A stretch of DNA of 64,000 nucleotides, taken from assembly GCA_009859145.1 (NCBI GenBank), contig VRVR01000024.1, positions 186,001 through 250,000 of the forward strand, in the 5' to 3' direction. This stretch comes from Andalucia godoyi (lineage: Eukaryota; Discoba; Jakobea; Jakobida; Andaluciidae). The position numbers were made by a program, and so were the translations under genes. Under the pieces are notes generated by a model. It did no database searches. It was not told the DNA's origin and saw only the letters and a list, made by a program, of their open reading frames with translations. Below are positions 48,313 to 59,061 of this stretch, piece by piece. The first letter of the stretch is position 1, and each line of letters begins with the position of its first letter.

Positions 48313-49713
48313 ATGAAGATTGTGTGCATTGGAGCGGGGTATGTTGGAGGCCCTACGATGGCCGTGATTGCGGAAAAGTGTCCCGAGATCCGAGTGTTCG
48401 TTCTGGATGTCAATGAAACCCGCATTGCAGCTTGGAACTCAGCCAACCTGGACGATCTCCCCGTGTATGAACCGGGTCTTTCTGCTGTTGTTGCTGCTCG
48501 TCGGAATGTAAACCTGTTCTTCACCACAGATGTGAAAGGCTGCATCCAGGACGCAGATATCATCTTCATTGCAGTGAACACACCGACGAAAACATATGGA
48601 ATTGGCTCGGGTTCCGCAGCGGATGTCTCGTATCTTGAGTCGTGCGCTCGCATGATTGCGCTTCATGCGGTAGGACCAAAGATTGTGGTGGAAAAATCCA
48701 CGGTCCCTGTCCGTGCGTCCGAGTCGATCGTTGCAATCCTCGAAGCTTGTGCGTCGGACGATCCTTCGCGATCGTCGTATGTTGTGCTCTCTAATCCCGA
48801 GTTTCTTGCTGAAGGCACTGCAATCGAAGATCTGCGAGTTCCTGATCGTGTGCTCATTGGTGGACCGACTACCGAAGCTGGTGAGGCTGCGGTCGAGAAA
48901 TTGGCGTCCGTGTATGCACACTGGGTCCCTCGACAACGCATCATCACAACAAACACGTGGTCTTCGGAGCTGTCCAAGCTGACGGCGAATGCGTTCCTAG
49001 CACAGCGTGTGTCGTCAATCAATTCAATTGCTGCGATCTGCGAGGCAACTGGCGCAGATGTGGACGAAGTCGCTCATGCTATTGGACTCGACAGTCGCAT
49101 CGGACCCAAGTTCTTGAAGGCTTCTGTTGGCTTCGGTGGCTCCTGCTTCCAAAAAGACATTCTCAACTTGGTGTATCTTGCAGAGACGTTGCACCTGCCC
49201 GAGGTTGCCGCGTATTGGCGCGCCGTCGTGGATATGAACGACTTTTCAAGGTTGCGTTTCGTCAAGAATGTTGTGCACAAGTTGTTTGGAACTGTGAGTG
49301 GAAAGAAGATTTCGATTCTTGGGTTTGCTTTTAAGAAGGATACTGGTGATACAAGAGAGTCATCTGCGATTTCAGTGTGCAAATTCTTGCTCGAGGAACG
49401 CGCAGTCTTGGAGGTGTTTGACCCAAAGGTGACGCAGAGTCGCATGTACGAGGACTTGAGAGCTGCGGGTGCAGAGTTTGCGCCGAATGCGCTCTCGCAG
49501 CATGTTCACGTTCACTCGAATGCGTATGACACGGTCAGCGATGCGTCCGCGGTACTCATCTTGACCGAGTGGGACATGTTCAAGACACTCGACTGGAATG
49601 TCATTTATGCAAAGATGCGAAAGCCAGCATTCGTGTTCGACGGGCGTCGTGTGCTGGACATCGACGCTCTCAAGAAGATTGGTTTCCGTGCACACGCTGT
49701 TGGACATGCATAG
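48313..49713 (+). CDS. UGDH: UDP-glucose 6-dehydrogenase
   Basis: 466 residues from the ATG at 48313 ([13 protein letters not shown]). It converts UDP-glucose to UDP-glucuronate in two NAD-dependent steps, supplying glucuronate and xylose donors for polysaccharides or glycans. The NAD-binding GAGYVGGP, the FIAVNTPT loop, EKSTVPV, and the catalytic motif [10 protein letters not shown] with Cys278 are present, followed by [14 protein letters not shown] in the hinge and C-terminal Rossmann domain. Length and sequence are of the eukaryotic hexameric type. The frame is open for twelve codons upstream but the GAGYVGG motif sits too deep if those are included, so 48313 is preferred. Confidence 0.96.
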   Translation: MKIVCIGAGYVGGPTMAVIAEKCPEIRVFVLDVNETRIAAWNSANLDDLPVYEPGLSAVVAARRNVNLFFTTDVKGCIQDADIIFIAVNTPTKTYGIGSGSAADVSYLESCARMIALHAVGPKIVVEKSTVPVRASESIVAILEACASDDPSRSSYVVLSNPEFLAEGTAIEDLRVPDRVLIGGPTTEAGEAAVEKLASVYAHWVPRQRIITTNTWSSELSKLTANAFLAQRVSSINSIAAICEATGADVDEVAHAIGLDSRIGPKFLKASVGFGGSCFQKDILNLVYLAETLHLPEVAAYWRAVVDMNDFSRLRFVKNVVHKLFGTVSGKKISILGFAFKKDTGDTRESSAISVCKFLLEERAVLEVFDPKVTQSRMYEDLRAAGAEFAPNALSQHVHVHSNAYDTVSDASAVLILTEWDMFKTLDWNVIYAKMRKPAFVFDGRRVLDIDALKKIGFRAHAVGHA

Positions 49714-49843
49714 GGAACAATGTACTAAACATCAACAGTTTGATTTTTGTTTGAAGTAAACGCAGCAAATTAATAAAACCGGCACTAACCTGAATGCAAA
49801 TTGTTCGTTTCCACATTCGCGCTGGCTATGTGGGGACTAGCGC

Positions 49844-52800
49844 TTACTCGGGCCACGTGGCCAAAAGTTCCTCCATCATTGATTTGGTAAGGTTCACTTG
49901 CAGAGTCTCGACTGTTTCTGACGTCCGCCGGTACACGATCAGCTGGTGGTCTTTGAACTCATTCAGCATCGACCGCAACACAGTCTCGCTGCTCACCAGG
50001 AATCGCTCGCGACACTGAATCAGCAAATCATGGAACGACAGCCCGGACTTCAGCTTGGACGACAGATCTGTTTCAATAAGCAGCTTCAAAACCGATTTTT
50101 GATTAAGGGTCAAACTGGCCAAGATAAACCGAATCCCACGATCCACAAGATCCGGTGTAGCGGTCGTCACAATCGAACCCGCCTCGACGCCACGATCTCG
50201 ACGCTCAATGTCATAAAAACCAAATGTTGTCGCCTCGACATGGATCCATCGGAATCGAGAAGCCTTTTGATGGTCAAACAACACCGGAGCCGAAACATGG
50301 TTTACGGATCCCATCATACGCACATTTTCCTTTGATGCCAATATCGCCAACAGGCTCATGATTTCTCCTTTGCGCAAATTCTCATGATCCAAGTCGTACA
50401 CCATAACATAAAGCACGCCTTGACGCGGGAGTTCCTCCAATCCTTCCGGTTGATTGAGCCTCTTTCGAGTCGAGCGCTTGGATGGCGTACGGTCACGATC
50501 CATGGTGCCCGCATCCATGTCCAAGAGATCTGGCTCTTCTCCAGCCAGCACTGCATTGATGGCGTCAATAATCCAATGCGCGTTTGCACGAGCTCCAAAC
50601 TCGTCGTCATCCACCGCTGCTGCCAAAGCCGGATCCAAGTATAGAAGGATGGCACGAAGAGACTTGGTTAACGAAGTTGCTGTAACAGACTCCCCATGAA
50701 CAGAAAACAAGTGACCATCGCGAAGACAGCGCTCTCCAAACAAGGTCATCAATCCGCTCTTGTTTCCGTATCCTTCCAGCAAGACATTGCTCTTGCAATG
50801 CTTCATGTAAAAGGCCCACTCGGAGAACTTCGTGGACGCATACTGCGTAAGGAGATATGTCTGGAACTCGGAATCGACACGATAATCCGGCCGATCAATG
50901 TTAAGAGCTTTTCGACGAAGTGTGGAGGACGCGAGACGCATATCCGCAAGTGTATAGTCCGAAGTCCGCACTTTCCCCGTCACGGCATGATTTCGAAAAT
51001 AGTCGAAATTCCACTTGTGATCATTGTATTCGTACAACAGCACTGGCTTCTGTGTTACGACCTGCTCCGCCGCGTCGTATGCTGCTTGCTTTTGAGCAGC
51101 GTTCTTTGGGGGGTACAGCACATCGAATGGCGGATGCCTGTAAACAATAGATATGCGTCCGGTCAGTGGCGAGACCTGCCGATACACAAAGAACTGCTTG
51201 AGACCTGTGACGGCGTCCCTTTGCAATTTTGCAATCGAGTTCCAGTCAATATTCACAGGACCAGAGCGGTGAACAATAATCTTTTCCAAAATCGTTTCGC
51301 ACAGATTCTCATCGACATTATCCGTTTCGAACAGCTCCAGAGGGTGAGTCTTGATGGTCGAGCGTTTACCCTCGAACCATGGATCATCAATTCCACAGAG
51401 CCACTGCGCTGCGAACCGCGGTTCATCATCCTCTTCGTTGGCATTTTCACTGTCATCGTCGTTTTCGTCGTCATCAACATCACTGTTCTTCAAGGATCGC
51501 TTTCGTCGGTGTCGTGTCGGTCTCTTCTTTTCCAGCTTCTCATCCTTTACACACCGATAAAGATGGTTCACAAAAGCCACATACTTGTAAACATCTGGCG
51601 GCGTTGGGCGCAAGAAGACTGCATCGCCGACTCGAATTTCCAACTTGTACTTTGCAAGGTAGATTCCTTCAAAAAACTCTCGGTTTCCAACACGACGAAT
51701 AGGACTGCCAACCCAGGTGTACCGAAACTCATTTCGGTCCTCTGCCGTCATACCAGCTCTCCGAACACGAGCCTCCTCGGACTCATCTTCTGAGGAGTCC
51801 ACATAAAACCTCCAGGACCCAATTTCACTGGGGATGCGCGCTGCAATGTCCTCGTTCTCTTCCAGCTCTTCGCCATCCTGGTTGAGCGCAGAATCAACAA
51901 TCTTTCCAGCAGCGCCCTTCCTTCTTTTCATTGCCGGCTCACTAACGGGAGTAGTCGTCTTGCGGTTATGTGAAGGCGCGGGCGTCACAGGTTGCGGCGC
52001 AGGGATCTTCAGGCTTGACGAAGGCGACATCGAACCGATGCGGTCATTCTTGACGAGAGCCTTCGTAGCGCTACTCGGCGGAACATACGCAGATTCCTTT
52101 TTCTCCTTCAACTTTGGCAAATTCTTAATGAAGGAGCTCTTCTTTGGTTCTGTCGCTGGTTCCTTGGTCAACTTTGCTCGTTTTGTTCCAGGCGTTCGAA
52201 CGCCATCACTCGGTACATCTACTGGCACATCTTCAGCACTATCCTCAGACTGTGATGAGGACGACAAATCCGAGTCGAAGTGACGAGGTGGTCGAATAAT
52301 TCTCCCTCTGCTGGATGACTGCAGCACAGTTTTCGGAGGGCTGAGCCGCTTTCTGCTTTCCTTCTCCAATCGAACCATGCGCTTCTTTTCCAGCTCATCG
52401 TCCTCGCTTTCTGACGGACTCGTTGATTTTGGTTTGGATGGAGTCTTTCTGTGAGCTGCCTCGACACTGCCGTGCATTCCATCCCCATTATGAACACTCT
52501 CATTACCATCCCCATTGCTCGCCCTGCCAACAACCGCGCCCCTTTGCGATTTCTGTTTCCCAGTCGCTGCAACTTGTGCAAGTGGACAAGCAGCAAGACC
52601 CTGCGCACTCGAAGTCGAATGCTGCGCGGTGGTCTCACTCTCAAGGGGAGGTCGCAGGAACGACGGCAAGGGCACGCGATGGTCTCCAGCTTCAATACCA
52701 TACTTTTTCGCGAACGGCAGCAATCTCTGCAGATAGTGCTTCCGAATCCAGTACACTCCCGACGTGCAGGTTTCGTTCAGTGGAAACTGAGATGCAATTC

Positions 52801-52978
52801 CCGCCCATGCAGAAATCGCGTCCGAGCCCCCGGCCTGCTGCACAGCAAAGTAGAGTCGCCGAAGATCGACCTGACAGCCGCCCAGCGTTGGATTCCACAC
52901 GGGTGCAGAGATCTTTTGCAATTCGTAGTATGAACGTACAAACGACAGGAACGCCTGGCCATCTTCATCGTCCCCCAT
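49844..52978 (-). CDS. ORC2: ORC2 with N-terminal ARID and BAH domains (fusion)
   Basis: 1044 residues in one open frame. Residues about 5-100 form an ARID DNA-binding domain (GGCQVDLRRLYFAVQQAGG, WAGIASQF, a helix ending YLQRLLPFAKKYG). A basic/Ser-rich linker to about 420 follows, then a BAH domain (about 440-640: LEIRVGDAVFLRP, YVAFVNHLY, WLCGID, THPLELFETDN, ILEKIIVHRS) with an acidic insert. Residues about 690-1044 are ORC2: SNVLLEGYGNKSGLM, VMVYDLDHENLRKGE, GSVNHVSAPVLFD, FRWIHVEATTFGFY, and a winged-helix end GLSFHDLLIQCRERFLVSS then EFKDHQLIVYRR. In the usual scheme BAH belongs to ORC1, and ORC2 has neither domain, so this is an unusual architecture. It lacks Walker A, as ORC2 does. 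Confidence 0.9.
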   Translation of the reverse strand: MGDDEDGQAFLSFVRSYYELQKISAPVWNPTLGGCQVDLRRLYFAVQQAGGSDAISAWAGIASQFPLNETCTSGVYWIRKHYLQRLLPFAKKYGIEAGDHRVPLPSFLRPPLESETTAQHSTSSAQGLAACPLAQVAATGKQKSQRGAVVGRASNGDGNESVHNGDGMHGSVEAAHRKTPSKPKSTSPSESEDDELEKKRMVRLEKESRKRLSPPKTVLQSSSRGRIIRPPRHFDSDLSSSSQSEDSAEDVPVDVPSDGVRTPGTKRAKLTKEPATEPKKSSFIKNLPKLKEKKESAYVPPSSATKALVKNDRIGSMSPSSSLKIPAPQPVTPAPSHNRKTTTPVSEPAMKRRKGAAGKIVDSALNQDGEELEENEDIAARIPSEIGSWRFYVDSSEDESEEARVRRAGMTAEDRNEFRYTWVGSPIRRVGNREFFEGIYLAKYKLEIRVGDAVFLRPTPPDVYKYVAFVNHLYRCVKDEKLEKKRPTRHRRKRSLKNSDVDDDENDDDSENANEEDDEPRFAAQWLCGIDDPWFEGKRSTIKTHPLELFETDNVDENLCETILEKIIVHRSGPVNIDWNSIAKLQRDAVTGLKQFFVYRQVSPLTGRISIVYRHPPFDVLYPPKNAAQKQAAYDAAEQVVTQKPVLLYEYNDHKWNFDYFRNHAVTGKVRTSDYTLADMRLASSTLRRKALNIDRPDYRVDSEFQTYLLTQYASTKFSEWAFYMKHCKSNVLLEGYGNKSGLMTLFGERCLRDGHLFSVHGESVTATSLTKSLRAILLYLDPALAAAVDDDEFGARANAHWIIDAINAVLAGEEPDLLDMDAGTMDRDRTPSKRSTRKRLNQPEGLEELPRQGVLYVMVYDLDHENLRKGEIMSLLAILASKENVRMMGSVNHVSAPVLFDHQKASRFRWIHVEATTFGFYDIERRDRGVEAGSIVTTATPDLVDRGIRFILASLTLNQKSVLKLLIETDLSSKLKSGLSFHDLLIQCRERFLVSSETVLRSMLNEFKDHQLIVYRRTSETVETLQVNLTKSMMEELLATWPE

Positions 52979-53550
52979 CTTACTCCCGTCTTCCCTTCAA
53001 AATGTTGTTATCAATCAATCCAACCAATTTCCTGACTCGCCTCCTGTTGCCGGTTGTCGGAACTCTGGCATACATCCGAGAGAGTCCACCGATCGAAACT
53101 CGGGAACTCCAAAACTCCAAAAACCACAAAAACTCCAAGATGCAGTCTTGCGAAAAAAAAAAGTATGTACGTACAGCAGCCGGGCTGTCTATTACCTATC
53201 GGGACTTGGGAGATGCACGATGATTTTCGAACAGCGTATTCTTGCATTTATGACCATTTTATTCTTCTTCCTTCTTCAATCATTGCCGACATTCCTACAA
53301 TATAAAAAAAAGAAAACCTCTCTACTCCACAATAAAAAACAAAAATTATAATATCAAAAACAAAAGGAAAAAAAAACGGAAAAAAAAACACAGGCCGTCA
53401 AACAGAGAGGAAGACAGAGAGGAAAAGAGAGATCTGCAGTACTTCGAAAAACAGACCGTCTACCTCCCAAAAACATTCTCTCCATTTCGGTGATTTTTCA
53501 TTCGATTTTTGATATGGTTCTTGTTTCCTAGAGCTGATGACGGCTTCTCT
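52979..53550. other. Spacer upstream of ORC2 and downstream of the Rieske gene
   Basis: 572 bp. The right half is strongly A-rich (about 53305-53400) with AAAAAGAAAA runs. It contains the ORC2 promoter side; nothing else recognised. Confidence 0.5.
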
Positions 53551-54375
53551 TTAACCGACGACGATTGTGGTATCTGTAGTGAACTTGTATTCGGGGACCT
53601 CGAGATTGAGGGGGGCAGGACCCTTTCTGATTCTTCCCGAGATGTCGTAATGGGAACCGTGGCACGGACAGAACCAACCATTGTGGTCACCGGCGTTGTT
53701 GATTGGGACACAGCCGAGATGAGTGCAGACACCAAGAACGACGAGCCACTCGGGGCGCTGGACTCGATCTTCATCCTTTTGCTGATCGCGCATAGGAACA
53801 GAATTCTCGCGTCTTGCTTCTTCGATTTCTGCGGCAGTGCGATGGCGAATAAACACGGGCTTTCCACGCCACTTGACCGTGACGGCCTGTCCTACAGCAA
53901 TTCCCGAGATATCGACTTCCAATGAAGCAAGGGCGAGCACGTCGGCCGACGCAGACATCGAGTAAATGAACTTGAGAGCAAGAAGACGGATCATGGAAGC
54001 ATACACAAAGCGGCCTCCCGTGAGGACTGCATACGACAGTGCGCGCTTCGACGGGTCTCCGGAATGAGCATGACCAACATGGTGCACATGGTAGTCCGCT
54101 GGGTTGTAGCCTGCATTTCGGGTTTCCGACGCCGGGTACAAAGCCACAGGTTCCGTGGAGAACGAGCGGGCCTGGATAGAAGATCCCGAAAACGAGCGGC
54201 GAACAGGTGCTGAAAACGGAGACGACACAAGTCCAGCAAGAGAAGCACGCGTCAGTGGGGAAAGCGAAACGGAAGACGACGCGCTCGAGGAAAGAGGCGC
54301 AAGTCGACCGCAGATGTTGGACGAGGGTTGCGAGCACAGACGAAGAACTGGCCCAAGGACTGTACGGACGGACAT
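53551..54375 (-). CDS. UQCRFS1: Rieske iron-sulfur protein of the cytochrome bc1 complex
   Basis: 274 residues. Catalytic subunit of mitochondrial complex III carrying electrons from ubiquinol to cytochrome c1. A Ser/Arg-rich presequence of about 70 residues ends near RSFSTEP. It is followed by a short N-terminal segment, one TM helix ([21 protein letters not shown]), the hinge region with ASADVLAL, and the soluble domain. The two 2Fe-2S motifs CTHLGC and CPCHGSHYD are intact, and [11 protein letters not shown] closes the cluster loop. A chloroplast b6f Rieske is excluded by the mitochondrial [13 protein letters not shown] strand. Confidence 0.96.
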   Translation of the reverse strand: MSVRTVLGPVLRLCSQPSSNICGRLAPLSSSASSSVSLSPLTRASLAGLVSSPFSAPVRRSFSGSSIQARSFSTEPVALYPASETRNAGYNPADYHVHHVGHAHSGDPSKRALSYAVLTGGRFVYASMIRLLALKFIYSMSASADVLALASLEVDISGIAVGQAVTVKWRGKPVFIRHRTAAEIEEARRENSVPMRDQQKDEDRVQRPEWLVVLGVCTHLGCVPINNAGDHNGWFCPCHGSHYDISGRIRKGPAPLNLEVPEYKFTTDTTIVVG

Positions 54376-54429
54376 TCTTTTCTACGTCGACACCAAGGCT
54401 GAACGAACGAAAGGAACAAACCAAGAACC

Positions 54430-54464
<35 letters not shown>

Positions 54465-54792
54465 AGAGAGAGAAAGACCAGATTAACAAAACCAAAACAA
54501 AAAAAAAGAGGGGAAAGATGAGGCATTGGTCTATTTGGGGTGTTCTGGAGAGTGACTTTTTCTTCGTTTTGTTCTCTCATTTGTTTTTTGTTTTTGCGTT
54601 TCGGACTGACATGTCAGCGGATGTCGCCAGGTCGGTCCGCGCCGCTACAACCGTTGTCGCGCTTTTTTTTTTTTTTTGTTGTTGTTGTTGGGGGGATTCG
54701 CGGAATCGGACGGCCTTGTTAGGAGGGAGGGGCGCATTCATTTTTTTATGGATTACACTGCGTACAAACGGAGCGGAAAATACATGGGTTGC
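54376..54792. other. Spacer between Rieske and XRCC4-like genes
   Basis: 417 bp with a GA tract at about 54438-54475 in the leader of the Rieske gene and a poly-T run (about 54662-54677). No gene supported. Confidence 0.5.
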
Positions 54793-55953
54793 TCAGCTGG
54801 ATTCGTGTTGAAGGGGACTACCGGCGTCGTTCTGGTCATCAGCTTCTTCTTCCTGCAATTCCACTCCATGTTCATGCTGACCCCCTGTTGTTTTATCCGT
54901 CTCGGCTTCCGTTTCCGTGGGCTGGCTTTCCCCACCGGAGCCAGGATTCGTATGCCGTGGCCGCTTTGCAGGCGGGCCACGGAATTCGGCTGCAGTGTTT
55001 TGTGTCGTTGCATCTGTTATATTCCGCAACTTCTCCTTTGCCAGTCGCAGCTCTCGCTTCTTTTCATTCAGCACGACGGCATATGCCTCTACAAGAATTG
55101 CGATTTTCCGATCCCAGTCTCCCTTGAGCGTCTCGAGCGCGGCATCCGCCCTCTCTGCCCGATCTGCGGCTTCTTTCAAGCTCAATGCTGTGCGTCGCTG
55201 CTCTCCAAGCTCCTCGCATGTCGCATGCAGCGTCATTCGGATGCCAAACAGTGCGCTTGGCTCTGACCGAACCGGCTTTAGCTCGATAGAGAACAACAGT
55301 AGACGAACAGCTTCGTTTGACGCAGACTTTGACGCATGAAACATGGAGAAGACATACACCGGCTTGTAGCGCGCACTTTCAAGCACCAACCTACTGACCC
55401 ACGAATTTGAACTGGGACCGCCTTTGAACTCGACATTATGCTCTTTTGTGGAGCGGTGTGATTCGACGTACGGAACCATTCGGACTGGATACGTCGACGT
55501 GCGGACAGCGTCGAAGAGATCTATTGTGCTGATTGCAGAAACAAGAAGCTCGACACGAGTTCTGGAGAGAATGGGACTGAGCAACGTGCATCCCGCATAG
55601 ATTCTCTTACCATCCGTCACGCTCATCTGCAGCGTGTCCGTCTCTGCGCATCGATGCACGACACACGTATACACGCTGTCAATGCAATGCTGAATTTCTG
55701 CGGACGACGGGAGACTGGGCATCGCAGTCGACGCCGCACTGGTGTCTGAGGATGACGTGGCCGACAGGTTGTGTGTGTTGTAACTGAGCGTGGAGAAGGT
55801 TGTGATGGAATGGTCGGAGCTCCCAGAAACCACGCTGTCTGATGCAGGCAATCGCAATGGCGATGAGGATGCGGGACGAGGTTGAGTTGGCGGTGACAGT
55901 GACGATGCAGGCGGAATTGTTCCCAATTGAAGAAACCTAAACACATTCAACAT
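54793..55953 (-). CDS. XRCC4: XRCC4-like DNA end-joining protein
   Basis: 386 residues. XRCC4 forms a dimer that binds DNA ligase IV in non-homologous end joining. The N-terminal 80 residues are Ser/Pro-rich. A globular beta-head follows (about 85-265: TDTLQMSVTDGKRIYAGCTL, PVYVFSMFHASK, LLLFSIELKPV), then a long coiled-coil stalk whose signature LKGDWDRKIAILVEAYAV then VLNEKKRELRLAKEKLRN matches the conserved ligase-binding coil (VLNEKK) of animal XRCC4. A disordered C-terminus has a KRPRHT nuclear-type basic motif. The longest frame begins at 55953; an ATG at 55722 (MPSLPSSAEIQ) is also possible and would start closer to the head domain. It lies 5 kb from the Ku80 gene. Confidence 0.78.
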   Translation of the reverse strand: MLNVFRFLQLGTIPPASSLSPPTQPRPASSSPLRLPASDSVVSGSSDHSITTFSTLSYNTHNLSATSSSDTSAASTAMPSLPSSAEIQHCIDSVYTCVVHRCAETDTLQMSVTDGKRIYAGCTLLSPILSRTRVELLVSAISTIDLFDAVRTSTYPVRMVPYVESHRSTKEHNVEFKGGPSSNSWVSRLVLESARYKPVYVFSMFHASKSASNEAVRLLLFSIELKPVRSEPSALFGIRMTLHATCEELGEQRRTALSLKEAADRAERADAALETLKGDWDRKIAILVEAYAVVLNEKKRELRLAKEKLRNITDATTQNTAAEFRGPPAKRPRHTNPGSGGESQPTETEAETDKTTGGQHEHGVELQEEEADDQNDAGSPLQHESS

Positions 55954-56378
55954 TTCCGTGTTTCTTCTTCTTCTTCTTTCTTTCTTTCAAACTATACAAA
56001 TCGAACTGAAAAAAGCGCTACGATCAGCATGCAGCGCAGCGCCTGTGTGTGTGCATGTATACAAATGTATGTGCGAGTGTGCGAGTGTGCGTGTGTGTGG
56101 ATGCGTGGATGTGTCACTGCATGGAAATTCCAAGAGGAAAGCATGCAGCAGTGCGCACTCTCTGCGTCTTGCACTTCCAGGTCGTTTTGCTGGTTCGGGA
56201 AACTGCAAAATGATCCGACATTGCAGCATCAACCGATTGATGCTGCTTTTGACAGCGGGAATAAGCTGGGAAAACTCCCGAAAACCTGTCAGTTTTCTTT
56301 TTCTTTCTTTGGTTCTCTCTCATTCTCTCACTCTCTCACTCTCTCACTCACTCTCTCTCGAAGTGGGAATTCAGTGCT
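55954..56378. promoter_or_regulatory. Divergent intergenic region with TG and CT repeats
   Basis: 425 bp between the XRCC4-like gene and a plus-strand membrane-protein gene, so it should hold both promoters. It contains a GTGTGCGAGTGTGCG-type stretch and CTCTCACTCTCT repeats just before the ATG at 56379. No defined element could be assigned. Confidence 0.45.
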
Positions 56379-57587
56379 ATGATACCGTTGCACATGCGAC
56401 CAGCGTCGTCAGCCAATTCGCATGTTCAAGCTTCTGAATACAACAATCGAGCATCGGTGTTGTCGACCGTCCATGCATCAGCCTCCTCTCCGTCGCCGCC
56501 ATCCACGCAAATTGATGATTCCCGACGGTCATTTTTGATCATGGCAGCTGGTTCTCTCAGCTTTTCTGTGTTTTTCTGCATATTGGCAGTCGCTCTTCGC
56601 GGATGGCTTCTGTACATTGAACCTCGGTCTGCAGCGAACTCCGACCACGCTCCAACAAGTAACGACCCAGGAGACGTTTCGCTGCTGTTTGGCTTGTTTT
56701 CAGTGGAGCGTGTTGAAAAATCCGATCAAGACGACAAACCACATTCCAAAATCACTTCCATTAAGAACTGGGAATCGGAGTCACTGTACAATGTAAGCAT
56801 CGTCACGTGCGTCATTGTTCTTGTTTCGTGTGCCGTGATTTGCATTGTCATTCCATACTGCGTGAAGCTCGTCAAGATTTCCACATATTCCATGACGGAT
56901 GATCCGATCAATTCCAGTCCAGCGCCACCGTCGCCACTGTCGCCACCGTCACCTCCTACGAGACAGCCAACTGTGCAGCCTGCTGCTGTGAATGCTGTTT
57001 TTGCATCTGCAGGCGCGAACAGCAGTGATGGAGATGCAGATGAAGCGGATCATCGCGGTGTTCACATTGAAACAAACAGCGTTGCCGGTAGCTTGAGTGA
57101 CCAGAGTGCACAACATGGATGGATGAGGCCCATTGCAAGCATGGAGTCGTATGCAAACGAAGTGATGAAACGGTATTCGTTTGCATCGAATCTTTCGGCG
57201 TGCTCTGCGATTCTAATGTTTGTCGCGATTCTAGTGTATGTGACATGCAGGCCCACAGATGGCGAGTATCTGGGTAATGCACGACCGAACTGGGCCGTGT
57301 GGCTTGTTGCGACCGCAGGTGCCTTTGGGGCCATTACCAGTATTTTGATTCTGCATGCGAGAAGGAAAGCCCGTGATATGGCAGATATGGAGATCGAGAT
57401 TGCCACCGAAACGCTGTCGCTGTCACACGGATTTCTCTTGTCGAGTCCGGGATCCGCCGGCAGTCAGGACTGGAGAGGCAGTGTGTATATTGCAGAAGTT
57501 GGAAACTGGGATTCGATTCCCACCGTTATTTATTCAGACCGTTCGAAGACCTATAGTAGTCGTAGCCGTCACCAAGAGCCGTCTTGA
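56379..57587 (+). CDS. Four-TM membrane protein with long disordered tails
   Basis: 402 residues. TM helices are at about 52-75, 138-162, 268-290 and 303-325. The first loop is long (about 60 residues) and carries no cysteine pair. The second loop is a cytosolic disordered region with PPSPLSPPSPPT repeats and acidic stretches. The layout resembles claudin/PMP22-type or Sur7-like tetraspan proteins, but the signature W-GLW-C-C is absent. No family is named. The plus-strand start at 56379 follows a CT repeat leader. Confidence 0.72.
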   Translation: MIPLHMRPASSANSHVQASEYNNRASVLSTVHASASSPSPPSTQIDDSRRSFLIMAAGSLSFSVFFCILAVALRGWLLYIEPRSAANSDHAPTSNDPGDVSLLFGLFSVERVEKSDQDDKPHSKITSIKNWESESLYNVSIVTCVIVLVSCAVICIVIPYCVKLVKISTYSMTDDPINSSPAPPSPLSPPSPPTRQPTVQPAAVNAVFASAGANSSDGDADEADHRGVHIETNSVAGSLSDQSAQHGWMRPIASMESYANEVMKRYSFASNLSACSAILMFVAILVYVTCRPTDGEYLGNARPNWAVWLVATAGAFGAITSILILHARRKARDMADMEIEIATETLSLSHGFLLSSPGSAGSQDWRGSVYIAEVGNWDSIPTVIYSDRSKTYSSRSRHQEPS

Positions 57588-58115
57588 TTTTGTACAGAAG
57601 AAAGAAAACTACATGAAAGCCCGGTTGCAAGCAGGTGAGCCTTAACGTCCATCGTTTTGCGGGCATAAGCAAACCACGCCTCGTTTTTTAAAAATTTTAA
57701 TGAGCATATGCCACAACTTGTTATCCTTATCACTCGCGCTTTGCCCTCGTTATTCCGACGCCCCGTTCTGTCCGTCACGTTTGGGTCGAGATTAGAACGG
57801 TGCACAACATCTCTCTGAAGAATGCCTCGGCGTACTCGGGGCCTACCGCGCCCTTCTGAATTGATTTCACAGTCGATTCGGATGCAAGACCGCATATGAC
57901 TGGTCAGCAATGATTCGCCATGCAGCGTGTACATTGTAGGCGAAGATTCATGAAAAACATCAAAAACTCAGTTTCTTCTCATTGGGCGTGTGAGCTCAGA
58001 GGACGTTCCGCATTTTTTATTGATTGCTTGATGAATGCTCTTCTCTCGCTCTGTGTGCATGTACGTACGTACGTATGTGTATGTGTGTATGTGTGTATGT
58101 GTGCACGTGCATGCC
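57588..58115. other. Convergent spacer with TG repeat
   Basis: 528 bp between two converging genes. A GTACGT and TATGTG run lies at about 58060-58108. No RNA gene or repeat family found. Confidence 0.5.
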
Positions 58116-58766
58116 TTATGAACTCGGGTGAGTGTCGGCTGGAACTGAGCGGGAATACTGGGGCACCATTCTGTCGTATGGAAGCGCGATGAACGGCGAC
58201 GAGAACAGCCAATCGGCAGTGCTCGAATTGGTAGCAACCGGCACATTCCACACCGACGTCAGTCGCAGCAGTGCTTTTACATCCGGATCATGTGGCTGCG
58301 TCTCGAGAGGGTCCCAGAAAAACACGAGCATATCTACGTGACCTTCAACAATCTGCAACAAGCAAGTGAAATGCACCACGCCATGGCCGCACAAGAAGAA
58401 AGAAGAAGAAGAAAAAAAGGAATGAAAGAAAAAGAAGCGTTGGTTACACGAAACAACAATATGATGCAACTAAAGAGATGAAGGGAAGAAAAAATAATTT
58501 TCTGCAAAGAAGCATACGAGTGCACCGATTTGCTGGTCGCCTCCCAGCGGACCTGACTGCAAGCGCTTCACAGGAAGCCCCAGTTCGTTCTGAATGATCC
58601 CACCAGTAGTTCCAGTGGCACACAGCGTATGCAGCTCAAGCTGCGATCGGTGTTTTTTGCACCAGTTCACCAGTTCCTGCTTGCGATGATCATGTGCAAC
58701 GAGTGCAATGCTCTTTTTCGCAGGAATCTGCGAAGCCAGAAACGTCAACGAAGAACTCGTACTCAT
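58116..58766 (-). CDS. mgsA: Methylglyoxal synthase, two exons
   Basis: Exon 1 is 58518-58766 and exon 2 is 58116-58352; the 165-bp intron starts GTATGC and ends GTTGCAG, phase 0. The product has 161 residues, close to the 152 of E. coli MgsA. It converts dihydroxyacetone phosphate to methylglyoxal and phosphate, a bypass of lower glycolysis. Aligned with E. coli numbering at a constant offset of 6, all catalytic and phosphate-site residues are kept: His25 and Asp26 (VAHDHRKQ), the [10 protein letters not shown] loop, Asp77 ([12 protein letters not shown]), Asp97 (FFWDPL), His104 and Asp107 (HDPDVKALL). The family is mainly bacterial. The intron shows this copy is nuclear and settled, not contamination; transfer from bacteria is the likely origin. 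Confidence 0.93.
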
Positions 58767-59061
58767 GTCCTCGATCCTACGAAAAATATTCCTTGTTCGC
58801 AGCAATTGGTATCCTTTCCTCCCCCACCCAACAACAACGGCAACAACAGCAGCGACAGAGCCTGCTCACCCAAACCACGAATTACACAGCTCCATGCGCC
58901 TGCGGAATCGGGGATTTGTTTCATCGGACCTTCCCTCTCTGTAGCGCATCGTTCGTAGTATGCATCTCAATGACTGGGACCCATCCCTTTTGCTGATTGT
59001 CGTCAGTCACGCAGGGTGTCTGGTTGGCTATGAGAGTGTGTGGCGTGGAAAAGGCACAGCC

